A DNA stretch of 64,000 nucleotides from the NCBI GenBank assembly GCA_027924585.1, contig BSBM01000200.1, forward strand, positions 1,550,001 through 1,614,000, written 5' to 3'. The notes beneath the pieces were generated by a model, which worked only from the letters and a program-made list of their open reading frames with translations, was not told where the DNA came from and made no database searches. This DNA comes from Larix kaempferi. Lineage: Eukaryota > Streptophyta > Pinopsida > Pinales > Pinaceae. The position numbers and the translations under genes are program-made. This document shows positions 51,871 to 63,897 of this stretch, in pieces (positions within the stretch are counted from its first letter, which is position 1; every line of letters starts with the position of its first letter).

Positions 51871-54560
51871 TCGTAAAAAACACGAGTTTTTAGAAAATGT
51901 GTTTTATTTCATAAATGGAATCTACAAAGTATGCACATTCTACGTCATAACGACTTTCTATAGTTTGCGCATGCGTCCGGAAATAAGAAAAGCTTACTTC
52001 CCCCGTTTTTTAAAATCACAACTTCTAGACGGTTTACATGAGTTCTTAAAAAACACGAGTTTTTAGAAAATGTGTTTTATTTCATCAATGGAATCAACAA
52101 AGTATGCACATTCTACGTCATAACGACTTTTTATAGTTTGCGCATGCGTTTGGAAATAAGAAAAGCTTACTTCCCCCATTTTTTAAAATCACAGCTTCTA
52201 GAAGGTTTACATGATTTCTTAAAAAACATGAGTTTTTAGAAAATGTGTTTTATTTCATAAATGGTATCAACAAAGTATGCACATTCTATGTCATAACGAC
52301 TTTCTATAGTTTGCGCATGCGTCCGGAAATAAGAAAAGCTTACTTCCCCCATTTTTTAAAATCACAGCTTCTAGAAGGTTTACATGATTTCTTAAAAAAC
52401 ACGAGTTTTTAGAAAATGTGTTTTATTTCATAAATGGAATCAACAAAGTATGCACATTCTACGTCATAACGACTTTCTATAGTTTGTGCAAGCGTTTGGA
52501 AATAAGAAAAGCTTACTTCCCCGTTTTTTAAAATCACAGCTTCTAGAAGGTTTACATGATTTCTTAAAAAACACGAGTTTTTGGAAAATGTGTTTTATTT
52601 CATAAATGGAATCAACAAAGTATGCACATTCTATGTCATAACGACTTTTTATAGTTTGCGCATGCATCCGGAAATAAGAAAAGCTTACTTCCACCGTTTT
52701 TTAAAATCACAGCTTCTAGAAGGTTTACATGATTTCGTAAAAAACACGAGTTTTTAGAAAATGTGTTCTATTTCATAAATGGAATCTACAAATTATGCAC
52801 ATTCTACGTCATAACGACTTTCTATAGTTTGCGCATGCGTCCGGAAATAAGAAAAGCTTACTTCCACCGTTTTTTAAAATCACAGCTTCTAGAAGGTTTA
52901 CATGATTTCGTAAAAAACACGAGTTTTTAGAAAATGTGTTTTCTTTCATTAATGGAATCTACAAAGTATGCACATTCTACGTCATAACGACTTTCTATAT
53001 TTTGCGCATGCGTCCGGAAATAAGAAACGTTTACTTCCCCCGTTTTTTAAAATCACATCTTCTAGAAGGTTTACATGATTTCTTAAAAAACACGAGTTTT
53101 TAGAAAATGTGTTTTATTTCATAAATGGAATCAACAATGTATGCACATTCTACGGCATAACTACTTTCTATAGTTTACGCATTCGTCCGGAAATAAGAAA
53201 AGCTTACTTCCACCGTTTTTTAAAATAACACCTTCTAGAAGGTTTACATGATTTCGTAAAAAACACGAGTTTTTAGAAAATGTGTTTTATTTCCAAAATG
53301 GAATCTACAAATAATGCACATTCTACGTCATAATGACTTTCTATAGTTTGCGCATGCGTCCGGAAATAAGAAAAGCTTACTTCCCCCGTTTTTTAAAATC
53401 ACAGCTTCTAGAAGGTTTACATGATTTCTTAAAAAACACGAGTTTTTAGAAAATGTGTTTTATTTCATAAATGGAATCAACAGAGTATGCACATTCTACG
53501 TCATAACGACTTTCTCTAGTTTGCGCATGCATTTGGAAATAAGAAAAGCTTACTTCCCCCGTTTTTTAAAATCACAGCATCTAGAAGGTTTACATGATTT
53601 GTTAAAAAACATGAGTTTTTAGAAAATGTGTTTTATTTAATAAATGGAATCAACAAAGTATGCACATTCTATGTCATAACGACTTTCTATAGTTTGCGCA
53701 TGCGTCCGGAAATAAGAAAAGCTTACTTCCACCGATTTTTAAAATCACAGCTTCTAGAAGGTTCACATGATTTCGTAAAAAACACGAGTTTTTAGAAAAT
53801 GTGTTTTATTTCATAAATGGAATCTACAAAGTATGCACATTCTACGTCATAACGACTTTCTAAAGTTTTCGCATGCGTCCGGAAATAAGAAAAGCTTACT
53901 TCCACCGTTTTTTAAAATCACAGCTTCTAGAAGGTTTACATGATTTCGTAAAAAACACGAGTTTTTAGAAAATGTGTTTTATTTCATAAATGGAATCTAC
54001 AAAGTATGCACATTCCACGTCATAACGACTTTCTATAGTTTGCGCATGCGTCCGGAAATAAGAAAAGCTTACTTCCACCGTTTTTTAAAATCACAGCTTC
54101 TAGAAGGTTTACATGATTTCGTAAAAAACACGAGTTTTTAGAAAATGTGTTTTATTTCATAAATGGAATCAACAAAGTATGCACATTCTACGTCTTAACG
54201 ACTTTCCCTAGTTTGCGCATGCATTTGGAAATAAGAAAAGCTTACTTCCCCCGTTTTTTAAAATTACAGCATCTAGAAGGTTTACATGATTTGTTAAAAA
54301 ACACGAGTTTTTAGAAAATGTGTTTTATTTAATAAATGGAATCAACAAAGTATGCACATTCTACGTCATAACGAATTTCTATAGTTTGCGCATGCGTCCG
54401 GAAATAAGAAAAGCTTACTTCCACCGATTTTTAAAATCACAGCTTCTAGAAGGTTCACATGATTTAGTAAAAAACACGTGTTTTTAGAAAATGTGTTTTA
54501 TTTCAGAAATGGAATCTACAAAGTATGCACATTCTACGTCATAACGACTTTCTACAGTTT
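51200..54560 (+). repeat. Region with repeated CTCTAG / GCATTTGG units
   Basis: A three-unit module (TTTCTCTAGTTTGCGCATGC followed by ATTTGG; then TTTGTTAAAAAACA with TTTAATAAATGG; then CCGATTTTTAAAATC with GGTTCACATGATTTC) occurs at 51.2-51.7, 53.4-53.95 and 54.1-54.55 kb. CTTTCTCTA markers at 51261, 53509 and 54201 (CTTTCCCTA) are 13 and 4 units apart. The same module returns near 63.3 kb within the 12-kb duplication, and in part near 57.5 kb. Confidence 0.8.
53240..54010 (+). repeat. Segment duplicated at 57.22-57.99 kb
   Basis: The unusual TTTCCAAAATGGAATCTAC unit (about 53291 and 57271), the CTCTAG unit (53509 and 57489) and the TTCACATGATTTC and TAAAGTTTTCGC units recur at an offset of 3,980 bp (23 units plus 1 bp). 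The right-hand copy ends at the rearranged junction near 58,007. Confidence 0.82.
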
Positions 54561-55189
54561 GCGCATGCGTCCGGAAATAAGAAAAGCTTACTTTCACCGT
54601 TTTTAAAAATCACAGCTTCTAGGAGGTTTACATGATTTCTTAAAAAACACGAGTTTTTAGAAAATGTGTTTTATTTCATAAATGGAATCAACAAAGTATG
54701 GACATTCTCCGTTATAACGACTTTCTATAGTTTGCGCAGGCGTTTGGAAATATGAAAAGCTTTCTTCCCCCTTTTTTAAAATCACAACTTCTAAAAGGTT
54801 TACATGATTTCTTAAAAAACACGAGTTTTTAGAAAATGTGTTTTATTTCATAAATGGAATCAACAAAGTATGCACATTCTACGTCATAACGACTTTCTAT
54901 AGTTTGCGCATGCGTCCGGAAATAAGAAAAACTTACTTCCACCGTTTTTTAAAATCATAGCTTCTAGAAGGTTTAGATGATTTCGTAAAAAACACGAGTT
55001 TTTAGAAAATGTGTTTTATTTCGTAAATGGAATCTACAAAGTATGCACATTCTACGTCATAACGACTTTCTATAGTTTGCGCATTCGTCCAGAAATAAGA
55101 AAAGCTTACTTCCCCCGTTTTTTAAAATCACAGCTTCTAGAAGGTTTACATGATTTCTTAAAAAACACGAGTTTTTAGAAAATGTGTTT

Positions 55190-56220
55190 TATTTCATAAA
55201 TGGAATCAACAACGTATGCACATTCTACGTCATAACGACTTTCTATAGTTTGCGCATGGGTCCGGAAATAAGAAAAGCTTACTTCCACCATTTTTTAAAA
55301 TCACAGCTTGTAGAAGGTTTACATGATTTCGTAAAAAACACGAGTTTTTAGAAAATGTGTTTTATTTCAAAAATGGAATCTACAAAGTATGCACATTCTA
55401 CATCATAACGATTTTCTATAGTTTGTGCATGCGTCCGGAAATAAGAAAAGCTTACTTCCCCCTTTTTTCAAAATCACAGCTTCTAGAAGGTTTACATGAT
55501 TTCTTAAAAAACACGAGTTTTTAGAAAATGTGTTTTATTTCAAAAATGGAATCTACAAAGTATGCACATTCTACATCATAACGACTTTCTATAGTTTGTG
55601 CATGCGTCCGGAAATAAGAAAAGCTTACTTCCCCCTTTTTTCAAAATCACAGCTTCTAGAAGGTTTACATGATTTCTTAAAAAACACGAGTTTTTAGAAA
55701 ATGTGTTTTATTTCATAAATGGAATCTACAAAGTATGCACATTCTACGTCATAACGACTTTCTATAGTTTACGCATGCGGCCGGAAATAAGAAAAGCTCA
55801 CTTCCAACGTTTTTTAAAATCACAGCTTCTAGAAGGTTTACATGATTTCTTAAAAAACACGAGTTTTTAGAAAATGTGTTTTATTTCATAAATGGAATCA
55901 ACAAAGTATGCACATTCTACGTCATAACGACTTTCTATAGTTTGCACATGCGTTTGGAAATAAGAAAAGCTTACTTCCCCCGTTTTTTAAAATCACAGCT
56001 TCTGGAAGGTTTACATGATTTCTTAAAAAACACGAGTTTTTAGAAAATGTGTTTTATTTCATAAATGGAATCAACAAAGTATGCACATTCTACGTCATAA
56101 CGACTTTCTATAGTTTGCGCATGGGTCCGGAAATAAGAAAAGCTTACTTCCACCATTTTTTAAAATCACAGCTTGTAGAAGGTTTACATGATTTCGTAAA
56201 AAACACGAGTTTTTAGAAAA
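55190..56220 (+). repeat. Second copy of 46.96-48.00 kb, with an extra monomer
   Basis: The unit with TTTCAAAAATGG, ACATCATAACG and GTGCATGCG occurs twice in succession here (about 55.37 and 55.54 kb) and only once in the other copy. This accounts for the offset step from 8,228 to 8,401. The two units are nearly identical to each other, as expected for a recent one-unit duplication. Confidence 0.87.
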
Positions 56221-57913
56221 TGTGTTTTATTTCATAAATGGAATCTACAAAGTATGCACATTCTACGTCATAACGACTTTCTATAGTTTGCGCATGCGTC
56301 CGGAAATAAGAAAAGATTACTTCCACCGTTTTTCAAAATCACAGCTTCTAGAAGGTTTACATGATTTCTTAAAAAACACGAGTTTTTACAAAATGTGTTT
56401 TATTTCATAAATGGAATCAACAAAGTATGCACATTCTTCGTCATAACGACTTTCTATAGTTTGCGCATGCGTCCGGAAAAAAGAAAAGCTTACTTCCCCC
56501 GTTTTTTAAAATCACAGCTTGTAGAAGGTTTACATGATTTCTTAAAAAACATGAGTTTTTAGAAAATGTGTTTTATTTCCTAAACGGAATCAACAAAGTA
56601 TGCACATTCGACGTCATAATGACTTTATATAGTTTGCGCATGCTTCCGGAAATAAGAAAAGCTTACTTCCACCGTTTTTTAAAATCACAGCTTCTAGAAG
56701 GTTTACATCATTTCGTAAAAAACACGAGTTTTTAGAAAATGTGTTTTATTTCATAAATGGAATCTGCAAAGTATGCACATTCTACGTTATAACGACTTTC
56801 TAAAGTTTGCGCATGCGTCCGGAAATAAGAAAAGCTTACTTCCACCATTTTTTAAAATCACAGCTTCTAGAAGGTTTACATGATTTCGTAAAAAACACGA
56901 GTTTTTAGAAAATGTGTTTTATTTCATAAATGGAATCTACAAAGTATGCACATTCTACGTCATAACGACTTTCTATAGTTTGTGCATGCGTCCGGAAATA
57001 AGAAAATCATACTTCCCCCGTTTTTTAAAATCATAGCTTCTAAGAAGGTTTACATGATTTCTTAAAAAACATGACTTTTTAGAAAATGTGTTTTATTTCA
57101 TAAATGGAATCAACAAAGTATGCACATTCTACGTCATAACGACTTTCTATAGTTTGCGCATGCGTTTGGAAATAAGAAAAACTTACTTCCCCCGTTTTTT
57201 AAAATCATAGCTTCTAAGAAGGTTTACATGATTTCTTAAAAAACACGAGTTTTTAGAAAATGTGTTTTATTTCCAAAATGGAATCTACAAACAATGCACA
57301 TTCTACGTCATAATGACTTTCTATAGTTTGCGCATGCGTACGGAAATAAGAAAAGCTTACTTCCCCCGTTTTTTAAAATCACAGCTTCTAGAAGGTTTAC
57401 ATGATTTCTTAAAAAACACGAGTTTTTAGAAAATGTGTTTTATTTCATAAATGGAATCAACAAAGTATGCACATTCTACGTCAAAACGACTTTCTCTAGT
57501 TTGCGCATGCATTTGGAAATAAGAAAAGCTTACTTCCCCCGTTTTTTAAAATCACAGCTTCTAGAAGGTTTACATGATTTCTAAAAAAACACTAGTTTTT
57601 AGAAAATGTGTTTTATTTCATCAATCGAATCAACAAAGTATGCACATTCTACGTCATAATGACTTTCTATAGTTTGCGCATGCGTCCGGAAATAAGAAAA
57701 TCTTACTTCCACCGATTTTTAAAATCACAGCTTCTAGAAGGTTCACATGATTTCGTAAAAAACACGAGTTTTTAGAAAATGTGTTTTATTTCATAAATGT
57801 AATCTACAAAGTATGCACATTCTACGTCATAACGACTTTCTAAAGTTTTCGCATGCGTCCGGAAATAAGAAAAGCTTACTTCCACCGTTTTTTAAAATCA
57901 CAGCTTCTAGAAG

Positions 57914-58179
57914 GTTTATATGATTTCGTAAAAAACATGAGTTTTTAGAAAAATGTGTTTTATTTCATAAATGGAATCTACAAAGTATGCACATTCCACG
58001 TCATAACACGTCATGATTTCGTAAAAAACACGATTTTTTAGAAAATGTGTTTTATTTCATAAATGGAATCAACAAAGTATGCACATACTACGTCATAACG
58101 ACTTTCTATAGTTTGCGCATGCGTCCGGAAATAAGAAAAGCTTACTTCCACCGTTTTTTAAAATCACAGCTTCTAGAAG
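57914..58179 (+). repeat. Truncated (~92-bp) monomer with filler at the join
   Basis: The sequence CACGTCATAACACGTCATGATTTCG at about 57997-58021 (read in two parts) joins CGTCATAAC of one unit to CATGATTTCG of the next. About 81 bp are missing, and four bases (ACGT at 58008-58011) are present that neither parent supplies at that point. With the next three bases these repeat ACGTCAT found just upstream, so the filler may be copied from it. Confidence 0.88.
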
Positions 58180-58744
58180 GTTTACATGATTTCTTAAAAA
58201 ACACGAGTTTTTAGAAAATGTGTTTTATTTCAAAAATGGAATCAACAAAGTATGCATATTCTACGTCATAACGATTTTCTATAGTTTGCGCATTCGTCCG
58301 GAAATAAGAAAAGCCTACTTCCACCGTTTTTTAAAATCACAGCTCCGAGAAGGTTTACATGATTTCTTAAAAAACACGGGTTTTTAGAAAATGTTTTTTA
58401 TTTCATAAATGGAATCTACAAAGTATGCACATTATACGTTATAACGACTTTCTAAAGTTTGCGCATGCGTCCGGAAATAAGAAAAGCTTACTTCCACCAT
58501 TTTTTAAAATCACAGCTTCTAGAAGGTTTACATGATTTCGTAAAAAACACGAGTTTTTAGAAAATGTGTTTTATTTCATAAATGGAATCTACAAAGTATG
58601 CACATTCTACGTTATAACGACTTTCTAAAGTTTGTGCATGCCTCCGGAAATAAGAAAAGCTTACTTCCACCGTTTTTTAAAATCACAGCTTCTAGAAGGT
58701 TTACATGATTTCGTAAAAAACATGAGTTTTTAGAAAATGTGTTT
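58094..58744 (+). repeat. Second copy of 48.73-49.38 kb
   Basis: The segment aligns at offset 9,364 with the same GCTCCGAGAAGG, CACGGGTTTTTAG and TAAAGTTTG variants. It begins just right of the rearranged unit at about 58,010, so the deletion may mark the edge of the transferred block. Beyond about 58.86 kb the sequence instead resembles 50.98-51.22 kb (CACGTGTTTTTAG, CGTGAAAAAC). Confidence 0.87.
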
Positions 58745-58859
58745 TATTTCATAAATGGAATCTACAAAGTTTGCACATTCTACTTCATAACGACTTTCTA
58801 TAGTTTGCGAATGCGTCCGGAAATAAGAAAAGCTTACTTCCACCGTTTTTTAAAATCAC

Positions 58860-61140
58860 AGCTTCTAGAAGGTTTGCACGATTTCGTAAAAAACACGTGT
58901 TTTTAGAAAATGTGTTTTATTTCATAAATGGAATCTACAAAGTATGCACATTCTATGTCAGAACGACTTTCTATAGTTTGCGCATGCGTCCGGAAATAAG
59001 AAAAGCTTACTTCCACTGTTTTTTAAAATCACAGCTTCTAGAAGGTTTACATGATTTCGTGAAAAACATGATTTTTTAGAAAATGTGTTTTATTTCATAA
59101 ATGGAATCAACAAAGTATGCACATTCTATGTCATAACGACTTTCTACTGTTTGCGCATTCGTCCAGAAATAAGAAAAGCTTACTTCCACCGTTTTTTAAA
59201 ATCACAGCTTCTAGAAGGTTTACATGATTTCGTAAAAAACACGAGTTTTTAAAAAATGTGTTTTATTTCATAAATGGAATCTACAAAGTATGCACATTCT
59301 ACGTCATAACGACTTTCTATAGTTTGCGCATGCGTCCGGAAATAAGAAAAGCTTACTTCCCCCGTTTTTTAAAATCACAGCTTCTAGAAGGTTTACATGA
59401 TTTCGTAAAAAACAGGAGTTTTTAAAAAATGTGTTTTATTTCATAAATGGAATCAACAAAGTATGCACACTCTACGTCATAACGACTTTGTATAGTTTGC
59501 GCATGCATCCGGAAATAAGAAAAGATTACTTCCACGGTTTTTTAAAATCACAGCTTCTAGAAGGTTTACATAATTTCGTAAAAAACACGAGTTTTTAGAA
59601 AATGTGTTTTATTTCATAAATGGAATCTACAAAGTATGCACATTCTACGTCATAACGACTTTCTATAGTTTGCGCATGCGTCCGGAAATAAGAAAAGCTT
59701 ACTTCCCCCGTTTTTTAAAATCACAACTTCTAGAGGGTTTACATGATTTCTTAAAAAATACGAGTTTTTAGAAAATGTGTTTTATTTCATCAATGGAATC
59801 AACAAAGTATGCACATTCTACGTCATAACGACTTTCTATAGTTTGCGCATGCGTTTGGAAATAAGAAAAGCTTACTTCCCCCGTTTTTTAAAATCACAGC
59901 TTCTAGAAGGTTTACATGATTTCGTAAAAAACACGAGTTTTTAGAAAATGTGTTTTATTTCATAAATGGAATCAACAAAGTATGCACATTCTACGTCATA
60001 ACGACTTTCTATAGTTTGCGCATGCGTCCGGAAATAAGAAAAGCTTACTTCCACCGTTTTTTAAAATCACAGCTTCTAGAAGGTTTACATGATTTCGTAA
60101 AAAACACGAGTTTTTAAAAAATGTGTTTTATTTCATAAATGGAATCTACAAAGTATGCACATTCTACGTCATAATGACTTTCTATAGTTTGCGCATGCGT
60201 CCGGAAATAAGAAAAGCTTACTTCCCCCGTTTTTTAAAATCACAGCTTCTAGAAGGTTTACATGATTTCTTAAAAAACACAAGTTTTTAGAAAATGTGTT
60301 TTATTTCATAAATGGAATTAACAAAGTATGCACATTCTATGTCATAACGACTTTCTACTGTTTGCGCATTCGTCCAGAAATAAGAAAAGCTTACTTCCAC
60401 CGTTTTTTAAAATCACAGCTTCTAGAAGGTTTACATGATTTCTTAAAAAACACGAGTTTTTAGAAAATGTGTTTGATTTCATAAATGGAATCTACAAAGT
60501 ATGCACATTCAACGTCATAGCGACTTTCTATAGTTTGCGGATGCGTCCGGAAATAAGAAAAGCTTACTTCCACCGTTTTTTTAAATCACAGCTTCTAGAA
60601 GGTATACATGATTTCTTAAAAAACAGGAGTTTTTACAAAATTTGTTTTATTTCATAAATGGAATATACAAAGTATGCACATTCTACGTCATAACGAATTT
60701 CTATAATTTGCGCATGCGTTTTGAAATAAGAAAAACTTACTTCCCCCGTTTTTTAAAATCACAGCTTCTAGAAGGTTTACATGATTTCTAAAAAAACACT
60801 AGTTTTTAGAAAATGTGTTTTATTTCATCAATGGAATCAACAAAGTATGCACATTCTACGTCAGAATGACTTTCTATAGTTTGCGCATGCGTCCGGAAAT
60901 AAGAAAATCTTACTTCCACCGATTTTTAAAATCACATCTTCTAGAAGGTTCACATGATTTCGTAAAAAACACGAGTTTTTAGAAAATGTGTTTTATTTCA
61001 TAAATGGAATCTACAAAGTATGCACATTCTACATTATAACGACTTTTTAAAGTTTGCGCATGCGTCCGGAAATAAGAAAAGCTTACTTCCACCGTTTTTT
61101 AAAATCACAGCTTCTAGAAGGTTTACTTGATTTCGTAAAA
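58860..61140 (+). repeat. Mixed monomers without a clear higher-order period
   Basis: About thirteen units. GACTTTCTACTG with TTCGTCCAG occurs at about 59145 and 60355 (seven units apart) and is shared with 50.1 and 62.1 kb. TTTTTAAAAAATG, a variant of TTTTTAGAAAATG, marks units at about 59.25, 59.42 and 60.11 kb and the last unit of the window near 63.92 kb. That last unit also shares ACTTTGTATAG with about 59.49 kb. Confidence 0.7.
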
Positions 61141-61145
61141 AACAC

Positions 61146-61530
61146 GAGTTTTTAGAAAATGTGTTTTATTTCATAAATGGAATCTACAAAGTATGCACAT
61201 TCTACGTCATAACGACTTTCTATAGTTTTCGCATGGGTTTGGAAATAAGAAAAGCTTACTTCCCCCGTTTATTAAAATCACAGCTTCTAGAAGGTTTACA
61301 TGATTTCTTACAAAACACGAGTTTTAAGAAAATGTGTTTTATTTCATTAATGGAATCAACAAAGTATGCACATTCTACGTCATAACGACTTTCTATAGTT
61401 TGCGAATGCGTCCGGAAATAAGAAAATCTTACTTCCCCCGTTTTTTAAAATCACAGCTTCTAGAAGGTTTACATGATTTCTTAAAAAACACGAGTTTTTA
61501 GAAAATGTGTTTTATTTCATAAATGGAATC
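61146..61530 (+). repeat. Two-monomer segment duplicated at 62.53-62.91 kb
   Basis: TTTTCGCATGGGTTTGG, CGTTTATTAAAATC, CTTACAAAACACGAG, TTTCATTAATGG, GCGAATGCG and AAAATCTTACTT occur in order here and again 1,385 bp (eight units plus 1 bp) later, without a visible difference over more than 220 bp. A third copy with two or three differences is at about 50.56-50.79 kb. Two accidental 74-codon frames (61161 and 62546) come from this identity. Confidence 0.9.
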
Positions 61531-63897
61531 TACAAAGTATGCACATTCTACGTCATAACGACTTTCTATAATTTGCGCATGCGTCCGGAAATAAGAAAAG
61601 CATACTTCCCCCGTTTTTTAAAATCATAGCTTCTAAGAAGGTTTACATGATTTCTTAAAAAACACGACTTTTTAGAAAATGTGTTTTATTTCATAAATGG
61701 AATCAACAAAGTATGCACATTCTACGTCATAATGACTTTCTATAGTTTGCGCATGCGTTTGGAAATAAGAAAAGCTTACTTCCCCCGTTTTTTAAAATCA
61801 CAGCTTCTAGAAGGTTTACATGATTTCTTAAAAAACAAAAGCTTTTAGAAAATGTGTTTTATTTCATAAATGGAATCAACAAAGCATGCACATTCTACGT
61901 CATAACGACTTTCTATAGTTTGCACATGCGTCCGGAAATAAGAAAAGCCTACTTCCACCGTTTTTTAAAATCACAGCTTCTAGAAGGTTTACATGACTTC
62001 TTAAAAAACACGAGTTTTTAGAAAATGTGTTTTATTTCAAAAATGGAATCAACAAAGTATGCACATTCTACGTCATAACGACTTTCTACTGTTTGCGCAT
62101 TCGTCCAGAAATAAGAAAAGCTTACTTCCCCCGTTTTTTAAAATCACAGCATCTACAAGGTTTACATGATTTCTTAAAAAACACGTGTTTTTAGAAAATT
62201 TGTTTTATTTCAGAAATGGAATCTACAAAGTATGCACATTCTACGTCATAACGACTTTCTAAAATTTGCGCATGCGTCCGGAAATAAGAAAAGCTTACTT
62301 CCCCCGTTTTTTAAAATCACAGCTTCTAGAAGGTTTACATGATTTCGTAAAAAGCACGAGTTTTCAGAAAATGTGTTTTATTTCATAAATGGAATCTGCA
62401 AAGTATGCACATTCTACGTCATAACGACTTTCTATAGTTTGCGCATGCGTCCGGAAATAAGAAAAGCTTACTTCCCCCGTTTTTCTAAATCACAGCTTCT
62501 ATAAGGTTTACATGATTTCTTAAAAAACACGAGTTTTTAGAAAATGTGTTTTATTTCATAAATGGAATCTACAAAGTATGCACATTCTACGTCATAACGA
62601 CTTTCTATAGTTTTCGCATGGGTTTGGAAATAAGAAAAGCTTACTTCCCCCGTTTATTAAAATCACAGCTTCTAGAAGGTTTACATGATTTCTTACAAAA
62701 CACGAGTTTTAAGAAAATGTGTTTTATTTCATTAATGGAATCAACAAAGTATGCACATTCTACGTCATAACGACTTTCTATAGTTTGCGAATGCGTCCGG
62801 AAATAAGAAAATCTTACTTCCCCCGTTTTTTAAAATCACAGCTTCTAGAAGGTTTACATGATTTCTTAAAAAACACGAGTTTTTAGAAAATGTGTTTTAT
62901 TTCATAAATGGAATCAAGAAAGTATGCACATTCTACGTCATAACGACTTTCTATAGTTTGTGCATTCGTCCGGAAATAAGAAAAGCTTACTTCCACCGTT
63001 TTTTAAAATCACAGCTTCTAGAAGGTTTGCACGATTTCGTAAAAAACACGTGTTTTTAGAAAATGTGTTTTATTTCATAAATGGAATCTACAAAGTATGC
63101 ACATTCTATGTGAGAATGACTTTCTATAGTTTGCGCATGCGTCCGGAAATAAGAAAAGCTTACTTCCACCGTTTTTTAAAATCACAGCTTCTAGAAGGTT
63201 TACATGATTTCGTGAAAAACACGATTTTTTAGAAAATGTGTTTTATTTCATAAATGGAATCAACAAAGTATGCACATTCTATGTCATAACGACTTTCTCT
63301 AGTTTGCGCATGCATTTGGAAATAAGAAAAGCTTACTTCCCCCGTTTTTTAAAATCACAGCGTCTAGAAGGTTTACATGATTTGTTAAAAAACACGAGTT
63401 TTTAGAAAATGTGTTTTATTTAATAAATGGAATCAACAAAGTATGCACATTCTACGTCATAACGACTTTCTATAGTTTGCGCATGCGTCCGGAAATAAGA
63501 AAAGCTTACTTCCGCCGATTTTTAAAATCATAGCTTTTAGAAGGTTCACATGATTTCGTAAAAAACACGAGTTTTTAGAAAATGTGTTTTATTTGATAAA
63601 TGGAATCTACAAAGTATGCTCATTCTACGTCATAACGACTTTCTAAAGTTTGCGCATGCGTCCGGAAATAAGAAAAGCTTACTTCCACCGTTTTTTAAAA
63701 TCACAGCTTCTATAAGGTTTACATGATTTCGTAAAAAACACGAGTTTTTAGAAAATGTGTTTTATTTCATAAATGGAATCAACAAAGTATGCACATTCTA
63801 CGTCATAACGACTTTCTATAGTTTGCACATGCGTCCGGAAATAAGAAAAGCTTACTTCCACCGTTTTTTAAAATCACAGCTTCTAGAAGGTTTACAT
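61479..63897 (+). repeat. Second copy of 49.52-51.87 kb
   Basis: This copy aligns at offset 11,959 then 12,031, and holds the full-length unit that is truncated in the other copy. Point differences seen include TTTCAAAAATGG (62037) against TTTCATAAATGG, TTTCAGAAATGG (62208) against TTTCATAAATGG, CAGCTTCT (62999) against CAACTTCT, and GCATGCG against GCATACG. Identity is clearly higher than that of neighbouring monomers to each other. Confidence 0.92.

Noticed and set aside
58000-58020. Transposon target-site duplication at ACGTCAT...ACGTCAT
   Set aside because: Only three bases separate the two copies and no element or remnant is present. A deletion with filler explains the junction better.
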